A stretch of 64,000 nt of DNA from Corallococcus sp. EGB. Lineage in GTDB: Bacteria; Myxococcota; Myxococcia; Myxococcales; Myxococcaceae. The DNA is taken from positions 8,715,356 to 8,779,355 of the forward strand of contig NZ_CP079946.1 in NCBI RefSeq assembly GCF_019968905.1, written 5' to 3'. The notes beneath the pieces are model-generated. The model was not told where the DNA came from. It did not search any database and saw nothing but the letters and a program-made list of their open reading frames with translations. Both the position numbers and the translations under genes were made by a program. Of the stretch, positions 42,957 to 53,723 are shown one piece after another (positions within the stretch are counted from its first letter, which is position 1; each line of letters opens with the position of its first letter).

Positions 42957-44090
42957 GTGACAAACCCGACCCGTGTGACCTTTGGCCAGCGTGACGCCTC
43001 CTTCGCGGAGGATCTGAAGCGGCGCGTCTCCGAGTACTTCGAGACCCGGAACCTCTCTCAGCGGGCCAACAAGGCGATGTACGTGAAGGCCCTGTCCATC
43101 ATGGGCTTCACCGCCGGGGTCTACGGCCTCCTGCTCAGCGGTCACTTCAACGCCTGGGGCATGCTGGGCCTGGCCGTGCTGATGGGCGTGGCCATCGCGG
43201 GCATCGGCTTCTGCATCGGCCATGACGGCGTCCACGGCTCCTACAGCGACGACGCCAGGGTGAACGCGGTGGTGGGCTTCGCGTTCGACCTGATTGGCGC
43301 GAACAGCTACATGTGGCGCATCACCCACAACGTCCTGCACCACACCTACACCAACATCCAGGGCATGGACGAGGACCTGACGGTGAGCCCGCAGCTGCGG
43401 CTGTCGCCGTACAGCGAGTGGAAGGGGTACCACCGCTTCCAGCACCTGTACGCCTTCGCGGCGTACTCGCTGACCACGGTCTTCTGGGTGTTCGCCAAGG
43501 ACTACAAGTACTTCTTCCAGAAGGACCTGGGCCCCTACAAGGGCAAGAAGCACGCGCGCGCGGAGTGGGTCCGCATGCTGGCGATGAAGGCCGTGTACTA
43601 CGGCTGGACGCTGGTGATTCCGTGGATGGTGCTGGACGTGACCTGGTGGCAGTTCGTGCTGGGGCAGCTGGCCATGCACCTGACGGCGGGCTTCATCCTG
43701 GGCATCGTGTTCCAGCTGGCGCACGTGGTGGAGGACGCGGAGTTCCCCGTGCCGGACACGGACGGCAAGGTGGAGGACGCCTGGATGGTCCACCAGCTGC
43801 GCACCACGGCGAACTTCGCCCGCAGGAACCGCCTGCTGAGCTGGTACGTGGGCGGCCTCAACTTCCAGGTGGAGCACCACCTGTTCCCCAAGGTGTGCAG
43901 CATCCACTACCCGGCCCTGAGCGAAATCGTGAAGGCCACCGCCCACGACCACGGCCTGCCCTACCTGGAGGCGGAGACCTTCCGGAGCGCCGTGGCCTCG
44001 CACTACCGGATGCTCAGGATGCTGGGCCGCCCGCCGGTGGCGGACCCCGTCACGGAGGACGCCAAGCCGAAGCTCGCCGTGGCGGCCTGA
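42957..44090 (+). CDS. Acyl-lipid/acyl-CoA fatty acid desaturase
   Basis: About 377 residues from the GTG at 42957; a GTG at 42897 would add 20 residues and cannot be ruled out. This membrane di-iron enzyme introduces a double bond into fatty acyl chains. Three His boxes are complete: HDGVHG (89-94), HNVLHHT (124-130) and QVEHHLF (304-310). Four hydrophobic segments flank them (IMGFTAGVYGLLLSGHF, MLGLAVLMGVAIAGIGF, plus two after residue 200). The Q in QVEHH is typical of front-end and linoleoyl-type desaturases, though no cytochrome b5 domain is fused. A strong terminator follows. Confidence 0.92.
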   Translation: MTNPTRVTFGQRDASFAEDLKRRVSEYFETRNLSQRANKAMYVKALSIMGFTAGVYGLLLSGHFNAWGMLGLAVLMGVAIAGIGFCIGHDGVHGSYSDDARVNAVVGFAFDLIGANSYMWRITHNVLHHTYTNIQGMDEDLTVSPQLRLSPYSEWKGYHRFQHLYAFAAYSLTTVFWVFAKDYKYFFQKDLGPYKGKKHARAEWVRMLAMKAVYYGWTLVIPWMVLDVTWWQFVLGQLAMHLTAGFILGIVFQLAHVVEDAEFPVPDTDGKVEDAWMVHQLRTTANFARRNRLLSWYVGGLNFQVEHHLFPKVCSIHYPALSEIVKATAHDHGLPYLEAETFRSAVASHYRMLRMLGRPPVADPVTEDAKPKLAVAA

Positions 44091-44117
44091 GCCACGACGC
44101 TGTCCGGCGTTCGTCGC

Positions 44118-44162
44118 CAGGGGCCGTCCTCCCCACGCGGGAGGCGGCCCCTGTCGCTTTTC
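44118..44162 (+). terminator. Rho-independent terminator of the desaturase gene
   Basis: CAGGGGCCG-t-CCTCCC and GGGAGG-CGGCCCCTG pair 15 bp around a five-base loop, with one bulge, followed by TCGCTTTTC. The tail runs into the stop of the convergent phosphatase gene. Confidence 0.85.
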
Positions 44163-44820
44163 AGGCGCCCGCGGTCCGGAGCGCGGCCAGGAGGTCGCCC
44201 GCCGAGGCCACCACCGCGCGAGCGCCGTGCGCGTGCAGCTCCTCCGCCGCGCGGAAGCCCCAGCTGACGCCCACGCCGTACATGCCCGCGGCCTTCGCCG
44301 TGTCCATGTCCACGGAGGTGTCCCCCACGAAGCCGCACGCGTCCGGCGCCACGCCCAGCTCCGCCGCCAGGGCCAGGGCCGCGGTGGGGTCCGGCTTGCG
44401 GGGGATGCCGGGCCGCTCGCCGTACACGGCCGTGAAGCGCACGGAGGGCAGCAGCCGCGCCGCCAGCCGCTTCACGAAGTCGTCGGACTTGTTGCTGAGC
44501 ACGCCCAGGCGCACGCCGTCCGCCGCCAGCTGGACGAGCGCGTCCTCCACGCCCGGGTAGGCGCGCGTCCGGTCGAACAGGTGGGTGTCGTAGTAGGCGT
44601 GGTAGGTGGACAGCACCTGGCCCTGGAGCTCCGGAGGTGCCCCGCCCGTGGCCCGCTCCGCCAGCTTCGCCACGCCCTCCCCCACGAAGCGCAGGTAGGC
44701 GGCCTCCGGGTGCGGCGGCAGGCCGTGCCGCGTGAGCGCGTGGTTCATCGCCGTGGCGATGTCCCCCAGCGAGTCCACCAGCGTCCCATCCAGGTCGAAG
44801 AGCACGGCGCGCAGGCGCAT
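44161..44820 (-). CDS. HAD-family phosphoglycolate phosphatase-like hydrolase
   Basis: A 219-residue cytosolic phosphatase. HAD motif I is FDLDGTLVDS (Asp8 nucleophile), motif II LGVLSNKS, motif III the Lys in PRKPDP, and motif IV GFVGDTSVDMDTAKAAG. The cap lies between residues 18 and 85. The motifs suit a Gph-like phosphoglycolate phosphatase, which clears 2-phosphoglycolate arising from DNA repair, but HAD substrates are hard to predict. It is a single gene between two terminators. Confidence 0.88.
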   Translation of the reverse strand: MRLRAVLFDLDGTLVDSLGDIATAMNHALTRHGLPPHPEAAYLRFVGEGVAKLAERATGGAPPELQGQVLSTYHAYYDTHLFDRTRAYPGVEDALVQLAADGVRLGVLSNKSDDFVKRLAARLLPSVRFTAVYGERPGIPRKPDPTAALALAAELGVAPDACGFVGDTSVDMDTAKAAGMYGVGVSWGFRAAEELHAHGARAVVASAGDLLAALRTAGA

Positions 44821-44842
44821 GACGGCGGAAGTCCCTTCCTTG

Positions 44843-44882
44843 AAAAAACGCGAACGCCCCGACCCATGCAGGGTCAGGGCGT
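44843..44882 (-). terminator. Rho-independent terminator of the exbB-exbD-exbD operon
   Basis: ACGCCC-ACCC and GGGT-GGGCGT pair around ATGCA, with one 2-base internal mismatch. On the minus strand TTTTTT follows at 44848-44843. It lies 55 bases past the second ExbD stop. Confidence 0.78.
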
Positions 44883-44936
44883 CTTTTGTAAAGCGCGGAC
44901 CCCGGAACCGGCCGGGATCCGCCGCGAAGCTTCAGC

Positions 44937-45515
44937 TCAGGGCGTGGCGGCGGCGGTCTTCTCACCGGTCGCCGAGCCACCGGCCTGGATGACGGCGAAG
45001 TTGATGTTGCTGTAGCCGGCCGTGGCGCAGCTGAACATCACCCGCTTGATGACCTTGAACTGGACGTCCTTGTTGGCCTGGATGTTCACGTCGCCCTTGA
45101 AGGCTTCGCCACCGCCGGCCATGGAGTGCAGGTCCTCGAACTGCTTCTTCATGTCCCGCAGCTTCTCTTCCAGCGCGGGGATGTTGAGGTACTCGTCCTT
45201 GGTGAGGTCCTCCACCCGGCCCACGATGGTGCCCGACACGCTGACCTGGTCGTTGGACACCATCACCACCGGGTGCATCTCCACTTCCTTCACGTTGACC
45301 GCTTCGGGGAGGACGATGTCCTTGGTCATCATCAGCACCTCGCCCGTCGCGGAGAAGTTCGCGATGAGGAAGAGCACGATGATGACGAACATGTCGACGA
45401 GCGGGGTGATGAGCAGGTCGGCGTTGCCGTTCTTCTTGCCGTGACCGCCGTGGCCGAAGACCTTGGAGTGCTCCAGCCGCTTGCCGTACCGCTTACCGGG
45501 AACCTTGATGCCCAT
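44937..45515 (-). CDS. ExbD/TolR family biopolymer transport protein, second copy
   Basis: A 192-residue inner-membrane protein. A basic His-rich cytoplasmic tail (HSKVFGHGGHGKKNGN) precedes the single helix with the essential Asp (ITPLVDMFVIIVLFLIANF, Asp42). The periplasmic part has the ExbD alpha/beta fold (VVMVSNDQVSVSG, then VNIQANKDVQFKVIKRVMFSCATAGY). It is about 40-50 residues longer than E. coli ExbD, with an inserted helix (LEEKLRDMKKQFEDLHSM). It follows another ExbD by 18 bases and should join the same motor. Confidence 0.9.
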   Translation of the reverse strand: MGIKVPGKRYGKRLEHSKVFGHGGHGKKNGNADLLITPLVDMFVIIVLFLIANFSATGEVLMMTKDIVLPEAVNVKEVEMHPVVMVSNDQVSVSGTIVGRVEDLTKDEYLNIPALEEKLRDMKKQFEDLHSMAGGGEAFKGDVNIQANKDVQFKVIKRVMFSCATAGYSNINFAVIQAGGSATGEKTAAATP

Positions 45516-45533
45516 GGCGTTCGCTGACTCCTG

Positions 45534-46022
45534 TTAGCCCATCGCCGCGGAGACCGACACCTGGGGCAGCCCGGAGCCGATGCACTCGTCGATGATGCGG
45601 ACCAGGTCCTCGTAGCGGACCGCGTCCTCGGTCTGAAGGGTGATGGCGGACTGGTCTGGCAGCTGCGCCTTCAACTCCTTGAAGCGCGCAATCAGCTTGG
45701 TCAGGTCCGGCCGGCCCTTGTCATCCCGGGTGAGGGGAATGGGGTCGAAGGCGCTCTGGTCGGCGGTGAGGCGCATCTCCGTGGGCGACACCAGGAGGGT
45801 GAGCTGGACCGTCTTGGTCTTCTCCTCCTCCTGCTGCTCGTCCGTGGAGGCCCCGCCGGCCTGCGACACCTGGAGACGGCCAATCTGCGTCCAGACCGCC
45901 GTCATGATGAGGAAGCTGATGGTCACTGCCATCAGGTCGATGAAGGGCACCATGTTGATGGCGGTATCGAGCGGCTTCTTGCCACCCTTCCCGCCGGTGC
46001 CCAGGTCCATTCCGCCGGCCAT
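45534..46022 (-). CDS. ExbD/TolR family biopolymer transport protein, first copy
   Basis: A 162-residue inner-membrane protein with the helix NMVPFIDLMAVTISFLIMTA carrying the conserved Asp29. The periplasmic domain contains QLTLLVSPTEMRLTADQS and ends VRIIDECIGSGLPQVSVSAAMG. The two ExbD paralogues are clearly different in length and sequence, so they may form a mixed pair around one ExbB pentamer, as described for AglQ and AglS of Myxococcus gliding. Confidence 0.9.
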   Translation of the reverse strand: MAGGMDLGTGGKGGKKPLDTAINMVPFIDLMAVTISFLIMTAVWTQIGRLQVSQAGGASTDEQQEEEKTKTVQLTLLVSPTEMRLTADQSAFDPIPLTRDDKGRPDLTKLIARFKELKAQLPDQSAITLQTEDAVRYEDLVRIIDECIGSGLPQVSVSAAMG

Positions 46023-46184
46023 GGCGACTAACCTCCCAACCCACCGCGCGCTTCGCGCACGAACGACGTTTCAAGAAGACTGCGAAGGAAGGCGCGCTTC
46101 CCGGTGCTCCCCATGCCTCGGGGTGTCCAGACAGCGCGCCCGTACCGCCGGTTCCACATCCACCGCTCTACCGCGCGAGGAGGA

Positions 46185-46922
46185 CTACTCCTCGGCGTGG
46201 GCGGAGGCCGGGATGTTCAGGTTCTTGAACTTGTCGCGGTTGGCCACGATGAGGTTCAGCACGGAGACGCTGGTCTCGTTGATGTCGTTGATGAGGCCCT
46301 GGGTGCGGCCCATCAGCACGGAGAAGGCGATGAGCGACGGGATGGCCGTGAGCAGCCCGAAGCCCGTGCAGTTCATGGCTTCGGAGATGCCGTTCGCCAG
46401 AATGGTCGCCTTGTCGGCCGGGTTCACGTTCGCCACCGCCTCGAAGCAGGTGATGAGACCGTTCACCGTGCCCAGGAGGCCCGCGAGCATCGCCGCGTTG
46501 CCGAGCATCGCCAGGTAGCCCGTGCGCGCCTCCAGGCGCGGCGTCTCACGCAGGCTGGCCTCGTCGAGCGCCGCCTGGACCTCTTCCTGGCCCTTCGGCA
46601 CGTTCATCAGGCCGGCCTTGATGACGTTGGTCAGCGGCGTGCTCTTCTGGCCGGCCACGTAGTTGATGGCCTTGTCCAGGTCACCCGCGTAGATGTGCTT
46701 CTTCAGCCCGCGCAGGAAGCCTTCCTTGTTGATGGAGGCCTTGCCGAACAGCACGATGCTGCGCTCGATGATGATGGACAACGCGATCACCAGACAGACC
46801 GCGATGGGGTACATACCCGCCTGACCGGACTCCCAGCGGCGCCCCAGTTCCTGCAGGAAGGTCTCATTGCCGCTGGCGGCGTTGGCGAGGACGGACAGAT
46901 TGGCTGCGAACCCCAGGTTCAT
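46185..46922 (-). CDS. MotA/TolQ/ExbB family proton channel protein
   Basis: A 245-residue inner-membrane protein from the ATG at 46922, with GGAGG nine bases upstream. It has three helices: GMYPIAVCLVIALSIIIERSIVLF, then AMLGNAAMLAGLLGTVNGLITCF (with the GLLGTV motif), then GFGLLTAIPSLIAFSVLMG. Between helices 1 and 2 lies the long cytoplasmic segment with PLTNVIKAGL. It forms the ring that converts proton flow to force. The order exbB-exbD-exbD is that of TonB energising sets and of the AglRQS gliding motor; sequence alone does not let me choose. The 162 bases before the first exbD show no gene. Confidence 0.9.
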   Translation of the reverse strand: MNLGFAANLSVLANAASGNETFLQELGRRWESGQAGMYPIAVCLVIALSIIIERSIVLFGKASINKEGFLRGLKKHIYAGDLDKAINYVAGQKSTPLTNVIKAGLMNVPKGQEEVQAALDEASLRETPRLEARTGYLAMLGNAAMLAGLLGTVNGLITCFEAVANVNPADKATILANGISEAMNCTGFGLLTAIPSLIAFSVLMGRTQGLINDINETSVSVLNLIVANRDKFKNLNIPASAHAEE

Positions 46923-47236
46923 CACGGAAAGCCTCCAGATGGGCGGCCCGGCGCGGGCTTGCGCGCCGTTCCGCACTGCGACCGGCCGGGTGGACATCCA
47001 CCCAGGTCAGCGGCAGGAATTTTGGATCACGGTGCCGCCGAGTCTAGGAACCGCTCCCAGGCGTGTCAAGGCAGGCACCCTCAGCGTTAGTTACTGAAAT
47101 CTCACAGGAATTTTGCGTTGGCGCGTGGCTTGCCAAGTCGCTCCGCAGGGCACATGACGGGCCCTTTTTCGCGGCTTGCGCAACGAGCATGCCAGCGATT
47201 TGGGCACCTTGGAATGACGTGTTAGGCGGGAAAACC
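46923..47236. other. Divergent intergenic region with promoters for exbB and the MshEN protein
   Basis: This 314-base gap between divergent genes carries no gene. On the plus strand a sigma-54-type promoter candidate lies at 47119. Around 47080-47115 the composition drops to AT-rich (CTGAAATCTCACAGGAATTTTGC), the lowest GC stretch here, which could be an upstream activator region. On the minus strand I saw no clear element for exbB beyond its GGAGG. Confidence 0.5.
47119..47134 (+). promoter_or_regulatory. Candidate sigma-54 (RpoN) promoter
   Basis: TGGCGC-GTGGC-TTGCC matches the TGGCRC-N5-TTGCW consensus except for the last base. The GG and GC doublets are separated by ten bases, the required spacing. 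It would give a leader of about 92 bases before the ATG at 47237. Confidence 0.55.
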
Positions 47237-48094
47237 ATGGCCAGGAAGCGCATTGGGGAGCTGCTGGTGGAGCGCGGGGCGATCACCCCCGCGCAGTTGG
47301 AGGCGGGGCTCGCGGCGCAGCGGCAGACGCGGCAGCGGCTGGGGGTGACGCTCATCGGGCAGGGCGCCATCACGGAGGCCACGCTGGCCCAGGCGCTCAG
47401 CGAGGCCCTGGGGATGCCGCAGGTGGACCTGGCGGCGATCACCCCGGACTGGGCGGCGGTGCACCTGCTTCGCGCGCGCTTCTGCGAGCAGCACGACCTG
47501 TTCCCGTACGCCCTGGAGAACGTGGGCGGCAAGCGGCAGCTGGTGGTGGCCATGGCGGACCCGCTGAACATCACCGCCATTGAAGAGATTGAGTTCACCA
47601 GCGGCCTGAAGGTCAGCGGCCGGGTGACGGCGCTGTCCGCGGTGCGCGGCGCCATCCTGCGCTACTACCACAAGGTCCCCGTGGCCACGGGCCCCCGCCC
47701 CGCCCCGGCGCGTCCGCCGGCGAGGGCGGCTCCAGCGCCCGCGCGGCCGGCGGTGGAGGACGACGACGAGGAGGTCATCGTCGGCGAGGAGCTGCCCGCG
47801 TCGGAGAAGACGCAGCGCACGTCGCTGGCGGACCTCATCCGCGAGCGCGAGGAGCAGGCGAAGCGCAAGCGCGGCGGCGCGGGGGACAAGGCCAGGCCGC
47901 GGCCGTCCTCCAGCGGGGGCGGCGTGCTGGATGACCTGGACTACCTCTTCGGTCAGGCGGCGCGCGAGGAGCCGGACCGGCTGGAGGAGCTGGAGCGCCG
48001 CTTCTGGGCGCTGATGCGCATCATGGCGCGCAAGGGCCTGCTCACGAACGACGAGTTCCGGCGCGAGCTGGACGACGAGGGCGGCGAGGGCTGA
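47237..48094 (+). CDS. MshEN (GspE N-terminal) domain protein without ATPase
   Basis: A 285-residue cytosolic protein from ATG 47237, with TTAGGCGGG upstream. Residues about 5-60 hold two copies of the 24-residue MshEN pattern RxGxLL...GxI...L...AL: RIGELLVERGAITPAQLEAG and RLGVTLIGQGAITEATLAQA. A second half-domain follows (LFPYALENV, QLVVAMADPLNITAIEEIEF), then a Pro/Ala linker, an acidic EDDDEEV block and a helical end. In type II secretion and type IV pilus ATPases this domain binds cyclic di-GMP, but here no Walker motifs follow. A free c-di-GMP receptor is a fair inference. Confidence 0.82.
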   Translation: MARKRIGELLVERGAITPAQLEAGLAAQRQTRQRLGVTLIGQGAITEATLAQALSEALGMPQVDLAAITPDWAAVHLLRARFCEQHDLFPYALENVGGKRQLVVAMADPLNITAIEEIEFTSGLKVSGRVTALSAVRGAILRYYHKVPVATGPRPAPARPPARAAPAPARPAVEDDDEEVIVGEELPASEKTQRTSLADLIREREEQAKRKRGGAGDKARPRPSSSGGGVLDDLDYLFGQAAREEPDRLEELERRFWALMRIMARKGLLTNDEFRRELDDEGGEG

Positions 48095-48120
48095 GGCGCC
48101 GCCCCCGCGCCGCCGCTTCG

Positions 48121-50032
<1,912 letters not shown>

Positions 50033-50043
<11 letters not shown>

Positions 50044-51991
50044 GGGAGCTGGCCTTGTCCAGGTCGAGGATCTGCTGCGCCCCCACGTATGACTTCGTCT
50101 CGTAGCGGGTGATCTTCCCGATCTTCCGGACGATCTCCGCCATGCGCTCCGCCTCGCGGTAGATGATGTCCACCGGCCTGAAGGCGAAGTCCTCCTCCTT
50201 GAGCTTGCGCTTGAGCAGCTCCGCGTAGCCCATCACGGAGGTGAGGGGCTGGTTGAGCTCGTGGGCGGCGGTGCCGGCGAGCGCGACGATGACGGCGTTC
50301 TTCTCGCTCTCCTCCAGCCGCGTCTCCACGTCGGACAGCTTGCGCTCCAGCTGCACGCGGTCGCGCAGGTCCGTGAAGATGCCCACGGTGAAGGACTCGC
50401 GGCCGCCCTCGTAGACGATGGAGGCCGTCATGTTCACGGGCACGCGCTCGCCAGAGCGGTGCATCAGCTCCTGGCGCGTGAGCGACAGCCGGCCCTTGCC
50501 GCCCATGTCGGGCCCGCGCAGCTGGGCCATGATGCGCTGGGCGACGCCGGGCGGATAGAGCAGGTGCGCGGTGAGCTTCTCCTGGGCCTCCTGCGCGGTG
50601 TAGCCGCACATGGCCTCCGCGCCCTTGTTGAAGAGGATGATGCGCCCCTTCAGGTCCGCGGCGATGATGGCGTCCACCGACGAGTCGATGAGCCGCTCCA
50701 GGAAGTCCTTCGTGTTGCGCAGCTCGTCCTCCAGCTTGCGCGCGTGCGTCACGTCACGGAAGGACAGGATGGTGGCCGCGTCCTCGTCGCGCAGCGGCGC
50801 CGCGGACATGGACAGCGTGAGGCAGCGTCCGGCGGGCGTGCGCACCACCACGTCCACGCCCATGCGCGCTTCACCGCGCGACGCGGACGTCACCAGCTCC
50901 ATCAGCACGCCGTCATCCACCGGCTGGGTGATCTGGTTGAGGTGCTTGCCGCGGGCCTCGCCGGCCGTCGTGTCCAGCATCTGCGCGCCGGCGGGGTTGA
51001 GCGACAGCACGGCGGCCTCGTCGTCGAGGATGGCCACGCCCTCGCTCACGTGGGCGAAGAAGAGCTGGTAGGGCTTGAACGAGGCGGCCTTCTCCTCCGC
51101 CGCGAGCCGCGCCGTCTGCACGGACTGGAGCACCGACGCGCTCCGCAGCGCCACCGCCGTGGCGTGGGCCACCGTGGTGAGGAAGTCGATTTCACGCGTG
51201 CTGAAGGCCCGCCTGCGCCCGGCCGCGCGCAGGAGCAGCACGCCGCGCACCTGGCCCCGGATGGGCAGGGGCAGCGCGGCGATGGCGTGGATGCCTCGCG
51301 CGGCCACGGCCTTCCGCTCCGTGTCGCCCAGGAGCGGGTGCGTGGCGGCCTCCTGCATGACCACGGGCTTGCCGGTGCGGACCACCTCGCGGATTTCCGG
51401 GTAGCGCGCCAGGTCGATGCGCAGGTCCTTCATGCCCGGGTCGTCGCTGGCGGCGACGATGACGCCCTCGTCCACGCCGCCGCCCACCATCACCAGCGTG
51501 GCGCGCGCGATGTCCAGCTGCTCCGCGAGGCGCCGCGTCACGCCGTGCAGGAGCGCTTCCACGTCGGAGCTCTCCGCGTAGTCGGCGGTGAGCTCCAGGA
51601 GCAGCGCCAGGTCCGTCTGGCTGCGGGCCTGCTCTTCGCGCTCGCGGTGGCGCTCCGCGGCGCGCTGCAGGCGCCAGGTGAGCTCGTAGGGCATCGCCTG
51701 GTGGGTGATGATGTCCGCGGGGCGCAGCGTGTCCACGGCGGCGAAGCCTCGTGGCTCCGGCGACACCACGGCGATGAGCGTGAGGTGCGGCCCGTTGAGG
51801 GAGGTGAGCAGCTCCACCACCGCGGGGCCGCAGCCGGGGGCGGTGAGGTCCACCAGCGCCAGCGCGGCGTCATCGGGGTCCTCCACCACGCGCAGGCCCG
51901 CGCGCTCGGCGGCGGCGTTCAGGGGTTCTCTTGCCACCGACCCTGGGGGGACCAGGACGATGCCGAAGGCGGGTTCCGACGGGGCCGACAC
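50033..51991 (-). CDS. GAF-PAS-PAS protein ending in a histidine-kinase dimerisation domain but lacking the ATPase domain
   Basis: About 652 residues are read from a GTG at 51991 (start uncertain; no strong ribosome site). An N-terminal receiver-like fold without an obvious phospho-Asp (GIVLVPPGSVAREPLNAA to about residue 110) is followed by a GAF domain (120-280) and two PAS domains (near 300-410 and 425-550). A phospho-acceptor helix follows with His577 in AAHELNQPLTSVMGYAELLK. The protein stops after the second dimerisation helix, at ILDLDKASSHEE, with no N, G1 or G2 box. The next kinase overlaps by 11 bases and supplies a full catalytic core, so the two may form a mixed dimer. Confidence 0.86.
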
Positions 51992-52043
51992 GGGGCGCAG
52001 GACTCCGGAGCGAGGGGCCCCGGAGTCTACACAACCCCGGGGG

Positions 52044-53723
52044 TCAGGGGCAGCCTGACTCGAAGGCGCCCTGGTCCGGCGCCGAGCCGCAGAAGGGCAG
52101 CCCCAGGGGCAGGCCGGCCTCGCGCGCGGGGGACTGGGCCGACAGCTGGTAGTCGTCCGCGCCCGGGTCGACGAAGGCGGGCGCGCGCTCCTGGGAGCGC
52201 TTGTCCAGGCCGGTCTTCGTGCGCCAGTCAGCCAGGCGCAGGGTGGCGCCCTCCAGGTTGAACACCGCCGCGCCGCCGCTCCGGAAGTACAGGTTGCCGT
52301 CCACCACCGCGCCGCTCCGGCCCGGGCCGCCGCGCGCGGCGATGCCACAGCCGGCGAAGAGGTTGTTGCGCACGTCCAGGCCCTGGCTGGCGCCGGTGGA
52401 CCCCGTGCCGAAGGTGAGGCACGCGCCGCTCAGGTTCCACACGGTGTTGTGCTGCACCTTCACGTCCACGGACGTGTCGATGCGGATGCCCGTGCCCTCC
52501 TCTCCATCGGCCGCGCCCAGGCCGTCGTGGATGAGGTTGCGGCGCAGGATGACGCGCGTGGGAGGCGCGCCCTCGCGGTTGCCGCCAATCTGGATGGCGC
52601 GCGCGTTGGCGTAGAGGACGTTGTCCTCCAGCGTGACGTCGGTCGGGGACATGTGGATGAGGATGCCCTCGCCCGCGGAGGTGGACACCGCGCGGTGGTT
52701 GTAGACGGTGTTGCCGCGCAGCGTGACGCGGGTGCACGTCTTGATGTCCGCGCCGTTCTCCCGGTTGTCGTGGAGCAGGTTGTCCTCCACGAGCAGGTTG
52801 TCGAACGGCGTGCCTGGACTGGTGGCACCACCCTCCGGCCCCAGGCACTGCACGCCGTCGCCGGAGTTGTGGTGGATGTCATTGCCGCGCACCACCACGT
52901 TGAACGCGGAGGTCTGTACGCAGACGCCGTGGCTGTCCACCTCGCCCTTGTCGAAGTGGGAGATGTCGTTGTGCTCGATGAGGACGTCGTGCGCCTTCTC
53001 CGTCACGTAGACGCCCGCGCCCTCCGTGCCGTTCTTCACGATGCTGTCCCGGAGCACGCCGTGGTGCGCGCCCGCGCCGCGCCACATCACCGCGAAGGTG
53101 GACTCGCCGCCCACGTCCACCGTGAGCCCCTCGATGTTCCAGTGCGCGCCGCTCACGTCCACCAGCGCCGTCTCGCCCAGGGAGCCGCCCTTGAGGATGG
53201 CCGTGGCGCCCGGCGCGGCCCGCAGCGTCAGCGGCTGATCCGCCGTGCCCTGCCGCTCCTTCAGCTGCACGTGTTCCCGCCACGTGCCGGACTGGAGGAA
53301 CACCGCCTCACCGGGCTTCACCAGCGCCACGGCCCGAGCCACCGTGCGCAGCGGCTGCGCCTCCGTGCCCGCCGCGGAGTCGTTGCCGCTGGGGGATACC
53401 CAGAGCACGTGCGTGTACTGCGGCTCGGCGGGTAGCGGCGGTCCGGGGTCCCGCGGATCCGCGGGCGGTGGGTCCTCTGGCTCCGTTGGCGGATCCGTGG
53501 GGGCGCTGGTACCGCCGTCCGTGGCGCTGCCGCCGTCCTCGCGGGGGCCCGTGCCCGCGTCGGCGGGCGACTGGGGTCGCGGCGAGATGACGATTGGTGG
53601 CGTGGGTTTGCTCGGAGGCGTGGCGTTCGCGGGCGCGGGCTCGACCGTGCCGGTACAGCCGACGGCGCCAGCGAGCATCCCGGTGGCACAGACGAGGGTC
53701 GTCAGGGTCGGGCGGAAGCGCAT
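52044..53723 (-). CDS. Right-handed beta-helix (pectate-lyase-like) lipoprotein
   Basis: A 559-residue lipoprotein starts at the ATG at 53723, with GAGGAG eight bases upstream. The signal ends GAVGC (Cys23), followed by a Pro/Asp/Glu-rich linker of about 75 residues. From about residue 105 comes a parallel beta-helix: DUF1565-type opening HVLWVSPSGNDSAAGTEAQPL, then many PbH1 rungs of about 22 residues (VLIEHNDISHF, VVVRGNDIHHNSGDGV, VTLEDNVLYANARAI). The last 40 residues cap it. Polysaccharide binding or lysis is possible, but no catalytic Asp/Lys set is clear. Confidence 0.85.
   Translation of the reverse strand: MRFRPTLTTLVCATGMLAGAVGCTGTVEPAPANATPPSKPTPPIVISPRPQSPADAGTGPREDGGSATDGGTSAPTDPPTEPEDPPPADPRDPGPPLPAEPQYTHVLWVSPSGNDSAAGTEAQPLRTVARAVALVKPGEAVFLQSGTWREHVQLKERQGTADQPLTLRAAPGATAILKGGSLGETALVDVSGAHWNIEGLTVDVGGESTFAVMWRGAGAHHGVLRDSIVKNGTEGAGVYVTEKAHDVLIEHNDISHFDKGEVDSHGVCVQTSAFNVVVRGNDIHHNSGDGVQCLGPEGGATSPGTPFDNLLVEDNLLHDNRENGADIKTCTRVTLRGNTVYNHRAVSTSAGEGILIHMSPTDVTLEDNVLYANARAIQIGGNREGAPPTRVILRRNLIHDGLGAADGEEGTGIRIDTSVDVKVQHNTVWNLSGACLTFGTGSTGASQGLDVRNNLFAGCGIAARGGPGRSGAVVDGNLYFRSGGAAVFNLEGATLRLADWRTKTGLDKRSQERAPAFVDPGADDYQLSAQSPAREAGLPLGLPFCGSAPDQGAFESGCP

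Noticed and set aside
47116..47134. TTGGC ... GCCAA inverted repeat read as a repressor site
   Set aside because: It overlaps the sigma-54-type element exactly, so the promoter explanation is simpler.
52100..53300. Repeated Asn/Asp/His pattern in the beta-helix lipoprotein as a DNA repeat
   Set aside because: The repetition is at protein rung level (about 22 residues) with diverged codons; it is a normal beta-helix.
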